DNA of 64,000 bases, taken from the NCBI GenBank assembly GCA_003693705.1, contig RBZT01000781.1:93510-157509 (forward strand), in the 5' to 3' direction. The stretch comes from Polymyxa betae (lineage: Eukaryota > Endomyxa > Phytomyxea > Plasmodiophorida > Plasmodiophoridae). Below are positions 1 through 13,448 of the stretch, piece after piece. A program made the translations under genes and the position numbers. Each line of letters opens with the position of its first letter. The first letter of the stretch is position 1. Under the pieces are notes generated by a model that searched no databases, was not told where the DNA came from, and was given only the letters and a program-made list of their open reading frames with translations.

Positions 1-807
1 GTTCGGATCGCCACGAACAAGGGCCAGCTGAACCTGCAGCTCGATGCTGAACTGGCGCCGTTTGCATCCCACAATTTCGTGCTGCTGTGCCAGCAGGGAT
101 ATTACAACAACGTCGTGTTCCATCGTTTGATCAAGAATTTCATGGTGCAAGGTGGCGATCCCACTGGGACTGGTGTTGGTGGTCAATCAGCCTGGAAACA
201 CGAATTCAGAGACGAAGTCAAAAATGGGCTTCGTCATGATGCTCGCGGGTATGCACTAACAAGGCGTCGTTCTGGAGGTTCCTATATCTTTGGTGTAGGG
301 TGCTGTCTATGGCCAATGCTGGCCCAGATACGAACAAATCGCAGTTCTTTATTACGCTCAGGGCGACGCCGCATTTAGATGGGAAACATACAGTGTTTGG
401 CCGTCTCGTGGGCGGTCATGAAACTTTAGACAAAATTGGTAATATTGCTGCAAGAATTTGTTAGAGAGAAGACCTTCTTACGGTGAATAGAGGAGATTGC
501 TGTGGATCGAGATGACCGGCCGGTCTCAGAGATTAAGATTATAAATACGGAAGTGTTTATGGATCCATTCAAAGAAATCATGGAAGGTGTTGAACCCGAC
601 TCGGCTGATAAACCGAAGCCGAAATCGAAAGATGATCAGGAATCCTATCTAGCCTACAGCGATCGTATGGTTGCTAAGGATCTTCCCACTGCAAGGTCCC
701 GAGTTGGCAAATATATTAAGCAGACAGGAGACGAGGGCTTTGCCGTTCCCGACCGAATCGTATCCAGCCGGAAACCTACAGGTTATGGCAACTTCGACAG
801 TTTCTAA
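1..807 (+). CDS. PPIL2: Peptidyl-prolyl isomerase PPIL2/cyclophilin-60, 3' part
   Basis: This is the C-terminal part of a cyclophilin; the 5' end lies outside the window. Exons 1-248, 299-438 and 491-807 join in frame to give 234 residues. The first two introns are about 50 nt with GT-AG ends. The cyclophilin core is readable: [12 protein letters not shown], then after the first intron the [15 protein letters not shown] block and [10 protein letters not shown]. The region after the domain contains the GKYI segment and ends in GYGNFDSF, which resembles the tail of PPIL2 rather than single-domain cyclophilins. PPIL2 carries a U-box upstream of the isomerase domain and associates with spliceosomes; the U-box would lie before base 1 and is not visible. 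Confidence 0.9.
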
Positions 808-1273
808 AATGCTCGTCACCGCTGTCATGCTCTGGCGGTCCCCAGCCTCTCCTTGCATGCACCATTGTATGTATTTATAAACATTCGACAACAGCAAACG
901 ATAACGATGATAGCGTACCTAGCTCATGGTGTACTAAAAATTATATGGTGGAATCGAGAGGGCGCGAGGGTTTCGAATATCGCATCTAAATGGCGTCGAA
1001 ACAACCTGGATGAGTTCGCCCTGCCGTATTCTCCCATACAGATACGGAGAGGCTTACGGTAGTCGCCTAGTCGGTAGTACGTATCATCCCGCAGTATATT
1101 GTAACAGCGAACTTAAACCCTAACCTGTGTAACGTAAATGAAAAGAGAGGGACTGGGAGACGTGGCCCCCTGGTTTCTTCGAGAGTGACTGTAGTCACAT
1201 GATCAATTTGGCTACACTTTGATGGTGATTGCCAGGCAATAGGGCTCGCTGTCACAGGTCGGTCTCATCGTCA
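808..1273. other. Intergenic stretch, PPIL2 to PAQR
   Basis: No convincing gene is seen. A short telomere-like string, AACCCTAACC preceded by TAA, occurs near 1116-1126. The stretch presumably holds the PPIL2 terminator and the promoter of the PAQR gene downstream. Confidence 0.4.
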
Positions 1274-2586
1274 ATGGTGTCGGCGTCGCTGGCGACTGAT
1301 CCCCGTCACCGCTTGCCGGCTATCTTCTCTTGGCGTGGATGTCGTCGCCGCAAACGCCGATTGCACAGAGATGACCCAAAGCCGAGCGAGGTCGAACCGT
1401 CGACCGATCCCAAAAACCCGTTTTGCAAGCCCATTCTGAAGATGCATGACGATGACGAAGATGAGTCGTATATCGAAGGGTTAGCGCATCGGTTCCTGTT
1501 CCCGCCGCATGCTGCCAAGAATCCATTCATCTACAGGTCAAAGATGAGCTGCTCTCAGCTTCATGATGGCTGACTCTTCGACAGGGGATTCAAGGCGCCT
1601 TCAGATTGGACCGTGGCCTTGAACACATTATTCTATTGCGACAACGAGACCGCCAATGTGTATTCGTCGCTGTGGGGAGTGTTCCTGTTGGGTTTCCTCG
1701 CCATCAACGTTCTCGTAGCCGATCGTCCCGATTTCGACCCCACTGGACTGGTAGTACTCGCCCTCAATGACTGCGTTTCGCCATCGTGACGATTGCTGCA
1801 TCAGTTCATCGCTATGATGCTATTCGTTGGGAACATCGTCTTAACATCGGCCTACCATCTATTCAATCAAGTAATGCGAAACTTTTTTCGAATGACGCTT
1901 TCATTTAGCTGGTTATTTTCGATTCTTTTCCTGAACAATGACTCAAATTGAATACTCCAGGTGCCGCATCTTTATACGATTTGGACGACTTTGGATTTCG
2001 CGGGAATCAACTTGGTTAGCATTTGCCATTGCCTTGATCACATTGTGAATTTTTTATAGGCGATCTGCTCCTTATCTTTTGCTATGTCTTGGTATGGATA
2101 CAGTCTATGGCCAAGCGAGACATGGTATTACGAGTTCCTTGCCGTTTGTGGTCTAGCCATAATAGCAACGGCTGTATCTTCGACGTACCGGATTGCAACC
2201 GATCACGATACCTTCATTCTGCAGCCTGTGAATATAGCCGCTTTGGTTTTGGTTCTGAGAACGTTCTTCTTGACGATGCCAGCTACCTCAAGGAGTACTT
2301 GCTTCGTTAGCTTTATGTTGATCGGTGCACTTATACATGTAATGGCTCTGGAACTGCAATCGCTCAGTTTTAAATGGGATACTAGGTGACTAAGATCCCC
2401 GAGCGATGGTTCCCAGGGCAGTTCTGTTTCATTGGTCATTCACATATGATCTGGCACTGCAGCTATACGATTGCTTTCTATTGTTTTTATTCTTGCATCG
2501 CCCGTGAAAAATTGGGCCCTGGCAGTCTCTGGGATGAATCGATATTCGAATTTATTGATCACTCGATGCCATCGTTTCAGAACTGA
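1274..2586 (+). CDS. PAQR family (adiponectin receptor / hemolysin III-like) membrane protein
   Basis: Multi-exon gene for a seven-helix PAQR protein. The first ATG in frame is at 1274, and the cytosolic N-terminus is basic then acidic. After the NPFIYRG junction (intron about 1535-1582) the product reads WTVALNTLFYCDNETANVYSS. Two further short introns follow, then the S-x3-H signature in TSAYHLF, the helix-3 Asp in LDFAGI, and the terminal IPERWFPG with GHSHMIWH. These are the zinc-site residues shared by adiponectin receptors. The last intron is inferred at 2339-2394 because the frame changes there. PAQRs act as ceramidases, hormone receptors or membrane-fluidity sensors; which applies here cannot be told. 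Confidence 0.8.
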
Positions 2587-2711
2587 GCTATCCTCAAAGT
2601 TAATCAATTGTCTTATTTACATGGTTGGCTTGATAGTATATAAATTTCTAACCCCTCGATTAAATTGTAATTCATTTATTCGGATTGAAATACTGAAGGA
2701 TCTCTGTACTG

Positions 2712-3166
2712 TTAATTATTGATGATACCTTCAGCAAACTCATCGATTTGCTTCAACATGGTCAAATCCTGCACAAAAATGTGAGCGGAGCACCGGTATG
2801 AAAGAAGATGCTCTACATTAGTAGATAGGCCATTACAATCATGAGTCGTCAACGTGATATCAACAGTGTTATAGCAGTTGAACCATTCAGGATGATGGTT
2901 CATTTTCTCGGCCAGCAATGCGATTCTGTTTCACATCATATTTGTGACAACAGAAATCCTGCAACTCGAACAGACCTGGACATGAACCCGAACGCCGTAT
3001 TGAAATCGACGAATCGGAACTGCTTCCGAATCGCATCGCGCCCTTCTACTTGGGCCCACGATTCCGGCAGCTGACGACGCTGGTCGCTCGTTAGTGGCTT
3101 TGGCGATGAGGATATCAGTCGCCGGCCCAGTCCGGACGGCGTTCCCATCCAGCGACGCAACACCAT
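2712..3166 (-). CDS. PCBD: Pterin-4a-carbinolamine dehydratase
   Basis: Exons 3166-2976, 2925-2817 and 2768-2712 (minus strand) join in frame to 118 residues. The product shows the whole dehydratase signature: LTSDQR near the start, [11 protein letters not shown], then HHPEW, YN-x-V and [10 protein letters not shown], including the paired active-site histidines and the later TTHD. The enzyme dehydrates 4a-hydroxytetrahydrobiopterin and recycles the pterin cofactor of aromatic amino-acid hydroxylases; the family also has transcription-coactivator members. The first 25 residues are rich in Arg and Ser and could be a mitochondrial presequence. The gene is divergent from GEMIN2 with only 154 bp between start codons, so a shared bidirectional promoter is likely. 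Confidence 0.88.
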
Positions 3167-3320
3167 CTCCGTCGAATGTTTGAGTGTTTGACAAAGTTCG
3201 GCTGCGTCGTCCTCATATACCTAACTTCATTCTTCTATCAATCGTGTTTCCAGGGACAATTCGATTTTTTTTTGAAGTTTATGGCTTTGCGGGCTGCGCA
3301 ATTCCATTCTGAAATCTATC

Positions 3321-4241
3321 ATGACGTCGTTGCCGCCTCTCTGGAAGCGGACAGATAAGCATGTCCAGAAAGATATTGCCTTCCAGGTTTACGAATCTGC
3401 TAATGGGCTCCTTGAAGATGATGGTCCGCCGCTTACAGCAGAACAATACCTTCTTCAGGTTCGTCGAGAGTCGAAGCGATTGCCGAATGTCGTCCAGTGC
3501 AAGACGCGTCCACAATCGCCAGCCAGAACATCGAATCTGTCTTCGCTGTCGTTATTTTTTGTCCCGATGACGGATCAAGCTCTGCTTCCTAATCCAGCCT
3601 GGGCGAACGAGTTTATCAAACAGTTTATTCGCTTGCGGTCGACTTTGAGTGAATTATCAGAACGGATTCCACTTCCGGTGCCCACTGAACAAAGGACGCC
3701 GCTACCACATCCGAACAATGTCAAAGCCTGGTGTCAACGGATGATGGACGAAAATCAACTTCCTATCCTTGCTGAGATTGTTAGAATAGGTCAGTGTTTG
3801 TTTGGAATCACTCACTCCCTTAGAACTTGAAAACCTGATTCTACTGCTGGCTGTTTCTAATTCTAATTTTCATGGTTAATGCTTAATCTAATGTTTAATA
3901 GATCAGGTGAACACTCGGGCAGCATTGAAGCATCTTGTCGAGCTTGTTCGAGCTGATAACGAAAAAGATCTGCTGACATCGGTCATGGTGTGGCTTTGGG
4001 CATTGCTTATGCGCTTAGACGCGTTGCTTCTGCCAGATACTGCTGCCGTACTGAGGAATCTGTTCAGAGCACTGGCTACTCGTCGTTCCATGATGGTTAC
4101 AATATATCTCTCATTGTTGAGTACTTCTGATTTGTTAAGTGACAGGATGCTGATGATGACATGTTGGGCGCAGTCAATATTGCACTAACCATAATCCATC
4201 GCGTGTTTGGTCAGTCGATCCCAATGAATGATAACAGATAA
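3321..4241 (+). CDS. GEMIN2: Gemin2 / SIP1, SMN-complex component
   Basis: Exons 3321-3789, 3902-4095 and 4146-4241 give a 252-residue protein. The N-terminal part has the family's PPLTAEQYLLQVRRES followed by LPNVV. The C-terminal exons carry the all-helical block, with the motif DNEKDLLTSVMVWLWALL and a final NIALTIIHRVFGQS. Gemin2 holds the ring of Sm proteins while the SMN complex loads them on snRNAs, so it belongs with the high intron load of this genome. Introns of 112 and 50 nt are GT-AG. The ATG at 3321 was chosen because it gives the family's usual short N-terminal arm. Confidence 0.85.
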
Positions 4242-4968
4242 TCTGACATTATTATGATGTTTATCGAATCTTTCTGAGAGAATTCAACTTGAAAATGGTT
4301 CTCCAGATAGTACAGGGACAGCTATTTATTGTCCAGTCGAATCCGGTTCTAATAAAAGCACCATTGATTTCAGTAGCACGAGACCTATGCACAAATCCCT
4401 AGGACACTGCGAGGTCGCGAGGACCATAAAGCCGCTTGTAGAGTTACAGTACGCTTTAAATCTGCTTCGGCGTGATTCCACCGCAGTGAAGGGACGGCTA
4501 CAGTGTAGAAAATGGGAGAAAAAATTCGAGATGAGCCTTTCGGTTTTGACCAAGTGACACAAATCCCAAAATACATCTACCTCCGAGAGCCTAGAACTTT
4601 CATTATAAATTTTTTACAAAGATTCGATCCATTGAAGCATCCATGATATAGAACGACAGTGAAATATAGAAAGTACAGGCACTGACTGAGATATGACTTC
4701 AGAACAGCCGCTTGCAAATTTCCATTAATCGCGAAAAAACACCAAACTACCCCATTCTGACCATTGGGATCCCAGATTGTTACATGTCATTTGGATTCGG
4801 TCACGAAACACACTTTCAATCAATGGAATGCCTCGATCGCTTCCAAAGCTGACGTTACAGCAGCCATTGTCATTCCAAAACCGAGACTGGCGTTCCGGAG
4901 AATTTAAAAAACGCTTTAAAAATCGGCCGTGGCATCGGTCTATATTAGATAGATAGATACTCGTTTAA
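4242..4968. other. Intergenic stretch between convergent GEMIN2 and ATP9 genes
   Basis: No gene could be supported. Short open frames occur on both strands (for example 4326-4562 minus and an ATG-less plus frame over about 4290-4556), but neither resembles a known family or carries clear splice logic. Both flanking genes end here, so it may be mostly 3' untranslated sequence. Confidence 0.35.
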
Positions 4969-7900
4969 TCAATGAATTTTAGACGCAGTGCTGGGTGAGA
5001 ATTTGCTTTGCAGATATTTGGCGATGCTGACAGGCAGTGTCGAGCAGCAAGTGATTAAAAACACCTTCCAAATGAACTCCCAGCTTCCAACGAACATGAC
5101 GTCGATTTGGGATTTTAACATTGTAAGAGAGAGTAGGTACAGAAGCAGTGATATTACTTCGCACATGACCATCGTTAAGGTCCAATGATGAATCTCGAAT
5201 GCGACATTAAGCAGTTCTGAGAGGATTAGAGACGTGAACGTGATAGCAACGACATTAATGAATTTGTCTTCGAATAAAACCATGCCCAACAGCATAATTA
5301 TCGATCCTTGATAGACCGACTTTAAAACCCATATTAAAAATGTTTTATGGGACAACGGGCGACTTTTTTGTAGCTCCTGATAAAGCTCGGGATACAGATT
5401 AACTACGCCTTCATCAACATCTTGGTCAAGAACTAGAGCGCATACAGGAAGTTGGGTAAAAGCGGTAGCGTAACCGACATACAGCCAACCTTTCAGAGCA
5501 TGTTAAAAAAAGAATTTGAGCGAGCATTGGACTACCAGTGTATATAGGAATAGTGACCCAGTAAAATAATGAGGAAAACACAGCCTGAATCACAGAGATA
5601 ATAATACCGCGATGCATTACAAACTGACTCATTCGAGCACTCCTGTAATATGAGTTTCGTCCATGCCTGAGACTGGAATAAATCTCAGTAGCCAGACAGA
5701 TCCAATAACAAACCATAAAATCAGCCTCTGGATAAAAGAAAACTGCATAATCGAGAAATCTGCTGCCAATGAAGCTTGTTTCCCTTCTTTGCCAACAATA
5801 CCGATGCCGACATGTGCAGCCTAAATAGCCATGTGAGGACAGTAGCAACGATTCCACGAAGTCATACTTGAATCATGGAAACATCATTGCCACCATCACC
5901 GATGGCAGCACACCTTTTTTTGGTATATTCTGCTACGAGATTGACAACCTGAGCCTTTTGTGTAGGCGAACAACGACAACAGATAACAGCCGGTGCTTGA
6001 CAGGCCATCTCAATAAACTGTTTTGGAGTCCATTCTAACAGCAGAGCGAGAGTAGTGCCGTCTATAAGCACTGCAGTTGAGCTGGTTCTGGTTCCAAATA
6101 AATCCAACCGATGGCAAGCTTCGCGTCGACTAGATGCAATAATATGGAAAACCTGAATGCAACGTCAGCTACCGGTAACAAAACAGGCTGCCAAGATCGA
6201 CCTGTTGGTTCCTATCTACAAGTCGAGCAGAGCGTCCGATACATTCTGCAGTTTCAGCTTTGTCTCCGGTTAGCATCCATACCCTTATACCAGCATTCCG
6301 CAATGTCTCAAGTGTGGTTTTTACCCCTGGGAAAATTCAGATAAATCGAAGTCAACGCATAAAGAAAATACCTGGCTGAAGTTTGTCCTCGACACCAGTA
6401 ACTCCATATAAGGAAAGGTTAATTTCAAGAATCTGAACAACGGCGCGAACAGCCGCATCTCGTCCACGAAGCTGAGCCCTCGCAATGTTGTATTTCTGGG
6501 CCCAGGCCTCATATTCATCGTGTGATAGCGCCCTTCCTCCAAACACTAGCGTCCTTAAACCTTCCCTGGCCAGCTGTTCAACTTCTTCGTCCAACCAATC
6601 AGATTGTTCAACACGCGTTCTCATGACAGACTGTAGAACAAAGGTCAGAAATCATGTCAGAAAAAAAACGACCGTAAACCAGACCTCGGCGCCTTTCAAG
6701 TAGAAATAGATCTCCCCAGATAGCACCGATTTGACCACAATGCCCATCCGTTTGGTTTCGGATGTGAAAGGAAAAATGTTCAAAACTTCATACTCAAGCA
6801 GCTCGCTATTCGGTAAACGCAACGTGATTTGTTTTGGCGTTCTGGATTCCAACATAATTCCAAGCGATTCGACGAATTTCACAAGAGCGACCTTGAATGA
6901 GGATTAACGAACACCGTACAGAACTGCAAGTTTTACCTCATCTGGTGACGAAGCTTGCAACGTTCTGTTGGACGAATCCGGGTCTACAACTGGTGTGACA
7001 TTATGACACAGAGCAATGCCCAGAACGCAGGCTTGCAACGCTTTGTCTGCCTCAGCACGACGTCGCTTCTCGTATCTGGTAACTTCATCAAGATCAGAGG
7101 TGCTGTCGTCGCCGCCAAAGGATCGGCGAATAGCCTCCTTCGTAGCAGAGAGCGTCTCCGGGTGGTGTGACCACGGTGGTCGAAGTTGCAGCTTTTTAAA
7201 TATCATGACTATAACAGTTTTGAGAACAATAGACGTCAATAAGCCAACCAGCAATCTCACCGTTCTGCGTTAGAGTTCCCGTTTTATCAGTGAAAAGATA
7301 AGATATCCGCCCCAACTCTTCAGGGATTGTAGAAGTTCGAACGACAGTATCTTCGATGTTTTTATCTACAAAACAATTAGGCACGAGATTTTCATTGAGC
7401 CGGCGACAAATGGACCTGTCATGATCTGGTAAGAATATAAAGTCTTTGCCATATCCAGGTTGACTCGAAGAGAAATGGGGATAATGGCAGAAAATAGGAG
7501 CACAAAGCGAAATAACACAATTGGCCACTGCCCATGCAGACCTGATTTTTGTCAAACAAGATCCGACGACATCAATAAAATAATCCGGAAACCTTTCATA
7601 GTAACCATTACGAACGCCAAAATTATGGTCATGACGAAAAGCAACTTCGAAATCGAGTTGAGTTCGAGATCGACAAGGCCAATTTTCGTTGAAGGCGAGT
7701 TGGCATTCATGACAGCCCGAGTCTCGCTGCCTGTGTAAATAACGCAGCCAACAACAGAGCCTGTTGCGATGACCGTATTCGACCAAACAGTGTTTTCGAG
7801 ATCCAAACTCTCAACTGGTGCCTCGGTTTCGCCGTGTTGGCCTTCGTTGGGCGAAAATGCACCAGCGAAGTCGTAGATAGCTTTACGAGGCGCCTCAACT

Positions 7901-8901
7901 TCCAGTCGACCTTTCAGCTGCCAAACATTATCAAAAGATAAGTGCTAAATCGGAAAGATAAGCTGTAAGGAAAGTGACAGCTCGTAAATTAAACCTTGGT
8001 TGAATGGAGAGCATGGCGAAGCTTCCAATCAGTTTCACCATCAAGCTGGTCGGTTCTGATAAAGATTTCGCCGGATTCTTCTCGAGTTTTGAGCAATACC
8101 ATATCGGCCGGTACTCGCTCGTCTTTATGAACAATCACTACATCTCCAACTCGTAAGCTTGAAGAGGGAACCTAATTTTGATTAAAACTATCGTTTGAAA
8201 ATCTTCGGCACAACAAACCTGCTTGACAACACCATTTTCGATAACTTGATACATGGCAGAATTTGCTTCTTTATCCCGCCGATACCTTTTGAAATCATCA
8301 AAGGCCTTAACACTTTATCAAATTCGGACTAATGAAAGCAACAGGCAAAACCTCTTTGGAAGTAGTCACCGATAAGACAAATACCAGAGGAGCAACATAG
8401 GTGAATAGCACACCAACTTGCAGCTCGGGTATAAACTGGCTACAGGCGACAACCAAAAAGTAAAGGTTGAAGAAATATCGAAACTGGTCATAAAGCACCA
8501 GAGGCAGAAATGTCAGCAAGGAGTATTTCTGATTACGAATGCGATTAGGCGGGAAAGACAAAGCTGGTTCGGTATAAGAGCATCCATTTCCGAAGAATAA
8601 CAAAGCTCTGGCTGTAGCGGTATCTTTTCGTAAACACAAACCCGGGCGTTTCTATACAGAAATAAGCCGGTTGCAATCAAATATGAAATCAACCAGCAGT
8701 TTTTTGAAAAGCAGGCTTTAAAATTCTAACCTGCCAGATGCGTTCAAGGCAGAGACGCACCTTGTTAAACTGTTCCTTCAATAAAGGAACGCGGTCATGA
8801 TGAGCCATATCCGACCCACTGCTGTTATCCTCGATTTCGAAAGCCTCGGCCGTGATCGGCACCATGTCGCTTCGTCGGGGCCGATCACGATCACGAGCCA
8901 T
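4969..8901 (-). CDS. Class-2 P4-type ATPase, ATP9/Neo1/TAT-5-like phospholipid flippase
   Basis: Minus-strand gene split by many short introns. In order from 8901: an acidic N-terminus, the block around [15 protein letters not shown] (about 8500), the actuator motif DGETDWKLR (about 8000-8030), the membrane motif [12 protein letters not shown] (about 7450), the phosphorylation loop DKTGTLTQN (7262-7290), [10 protein letters not shown] (about 6930), and the hinge [11 protein letters not shown] (about 5865-5900). The last exon (4969-5355) carries helices 7-10, beginning [15 protein letters not shown] after the actuator motif and the C-terminal exon match the ATP9/Neo1 subclass, which moves phosphatidylethanolamine and works without a CDC50 partner. 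All catalytic motifs are intact, so it looks functional. Confidence 0.88.
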
Positions 8902-9492
8902 CCTTACAGGCTAGAGGCGCTGTTTTTCTGGAAATGACGTTCTTGACGAATGTATAACAGAAGGATCTGGATGCAGTCACTGATGATGAGCGTCCGGTGA
9001 CTAGAAATGGGCTGCGACCTCGTTAACGTTACAATATGCAAGCCATGAAACAGATCAGTACTGATTTTCTGAGACTTCTTTCGTTGAGGCCGCTAAGTTA
9101 CCTCAGCCTGACCAAGAGCGAGCTTGTTGTTACGACTGGGATCACGGAACCCGGAAATAGATAATGTAAATGTTGAAGATCGATCAGGTTCAAGTAATTA
9201 ATATAGGAGCAATTTTCCGAGAAAAAAACAGGAAAGTTGGTGGAATTTAGATTGATTGGGCCTGCAGAAAGTACAGATGGCAGTTCCATTTACCTAAGAG
9301 AAGCGGTTCTGATGTAAAGCAGCCAAGAATCAATGTGTCATTCTCAACAACGAGATTACAAGACAATTAGGTGCATATGAACTGTTTATGTAGTTAAACT
9401 GGGAACTAATACATAATAGAGCTCGATGGGGAAAAAATAAACAAATGCAGGGAGGAGGCTCGTAAGATGCAGAAAAACATTCTGCAAACAGA
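8902..9492. other. Intergenic stretch, ATP9 promoter to DDX3 3' end
   Basis: No gene or RNA was recognised. It should contain the ATP9 promoter (transcribed leftwards from 8901) and the 3' untranslated region of the DDX3 gene. Short A+T-rich runs only. Confidence 0.35.
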
Positions 9493-11857
<2,365 letters not shown>

Positions 11858-12392
11858 TTCGATTAAAATCTATAGCAATATGGTCAGCGATAACGAATGG
11901 ACATAGGGCGCCAAGCGCCGAGGCCCGATTAGTGGTAATGATCGACCGAGACTCGCGCGTTAACGGCGTCCACCGCTTGGACTTTCAGTCACAAACCGAC
12001 CTCGTGATTTGCTGATTAATGTTTGGAAAACGATAAATCACAGCGGACGACGGGTAAAGGGATTAACAAGAGGGAAGGACCCGAGCTGATACAGACTCCG
12101 ACTTCGTCTACGAAGATCAAGTAGTGTTGCGAGAAAGCGAGGATTTACGCACTCCGCCGCGCAGCCCGTCGCTTGTTACAGCAAGTATAAGATCCGGATT
12201 TGGCAGAGAGGAAAATCCCGGTTGGGGGTATGATCAGCCTCCCTGGCCATTGCCATTGCCATCCGAATGAAACTTTCCAATAGCCTTAATAACAATGACT
12301 AATCCAATGTCATTAAACCCAGATTTTAGCTGGTTTCTCTGGATTCGTCAGTTTCAGAAATATCGCGTGCCAGTTTGATTTAGGCGAAAGAG
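11858..12392. promoter_or_regulatory. Divergent promoter region, DDX3 and the gene at 12393
   Basis: The 535 bp between two divergently oriented start codons must carry both promoters and 5' untranslated regions. I see no recognisable TATA box or other named element. It is more G+C-rich than the gap on the other side of DDX3. Confidence 0.35.
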
Positions 12393-13178
12393 ATGACAGA
12401 CAATGGCGCGCTTACGATTCGATTGGTGAAAGCTCAACGACGATTAGGAGATATTCTTGCCAAATGGCCGAGGCCTCCGATGCCGAACATGTTAGCAGCG
12501 TTGATGCCCGAGCTACAAACTTTACCAGATTATCTCGTTTCCCATATCATATCGTTTATGGATCTGTCAGATGATAAGCGTGGCGCGATTCTAGTTGCTA
12601 TTGCCATAATTGCCATCGATTCACGGAAAGCTGCATTACGGTTGATTGAACCAATTAAAATTTCAACGTCAATACCGTGTATGGTTCAGCTGTTGGAAAA
12701 CTTATTGAAGGAGCTGAACTTGGAGAGCGTTGCTGATCTTCGCAATCTTATCGCTAATCGCAACCAAAGATGTCACAGACTAACTTGCGGTGTTGAGTTC
12801 ACACGACGTCAATCGCCATGGTGCAGGTTTCATACAGGCATAGCTGCTAGAGATCACCAGCAACACTCCTTGTCTCTGACAAGACCCGCATGGATCGGGC
12901 GATATCGCAGGCAGCTATCGCTGGCTCCATATGCATGTTGCGGTGGGCAAATAGACAATAGCGAGCAATGTCGAATGGGGTATCATATCGGCGAACTGGA
13001 AGACATGCTTCTGTTCGGCTATGCGGTGATTGCAGGCGTTCAAATAGCCTTCCAACGTCCTTACAACGATGACGCAATGAAACTAGCACTGCAATTCTTA
13101 ACCCTAGATGGTTTACACTTTGACATCGATGAGTTTGAGTGGGGAATACCTGCATCGGAATGGTCTCAAAGGCCATAA
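12393..13178 (+). CDS. Unassigned protein, helical N-terminal half
   Basis: A 261-residue frame opens at ATG 12393. The first half is leucine-rich and looks like alpha-helical repeat, with acidic and proline turns (PELQTLPDYLVSHIISFMD). I do not recognise the family. The middle (about 12760-12980) is richer in Arg, Cys and His and may include an unrecognised intron. The end is uncertain: removing an intron that starts near 13158 and ends at a TTTTCAG near 13260 would replace the last residues with a segment ending DPEERFIICKE. It lies 270 bp upstream of TTI1 on the same strand and may be a separate gene or an upstream unit of that locus. Confidence 0.4.
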   Translation: MTDNGALTIRLVKAQRRLGDILAKWPRPPMPNMLAALMPELQTLPDYLVSHIISFMDLSDDKRGAILVAIAIIAIDSRKAALRLIEPIKISTSIPCMVQLLENLLKELNLESVADLRNLIANRNQRCHRLTCGVEFTRRQSPWCRFHTGIAARDHQQHSLSLTRPAWIGRYRRQLSLAPYACCGGQIDNSEQCRMGYHIGELEDMLLFGYAVIAGVQIAFQRPYNDDAMKLALQFLTLDGLHFDIDEFEWGIPASEWSQRP

Positions 13179-13448
13179 GCGATCATGTCTTCTTAAGCGA
13201 AGAAACCTAAGCAAGATTGATATTATGGGCCTCATCTCGATTTGAACAGACGGTTTTCAGCTCTTCTGCAACTAAACGGCTGATTATCGATCCAGAAGAA
13301 CGCTTCATTATTTGCAAAGAGTAAAGAGTGGGGATTTCAAGTGGATTTTTCAACTCATTTCAGAAGCGCATGAAATATTGCGCCGCAGTTAGGTGAATTA
13401 GACGGGCGCACATTTCTGAAACTTTTTTTTAACTGCCATTTGCAGCGT

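Noticed and set aside
2381..2394. A frameshift or broken reading frame near the end of the PAQR gene
   Set aside because: An intron at 2339-2394 with GT-AG ends restores the frame directly before the conserved IPERWFPG, so no mutation is needed.
4326..4562. Minus-strand frame of 78 codons
   Set aside because: No domain, no splice logic, and an equally long plus-strand frame covers the same bases.
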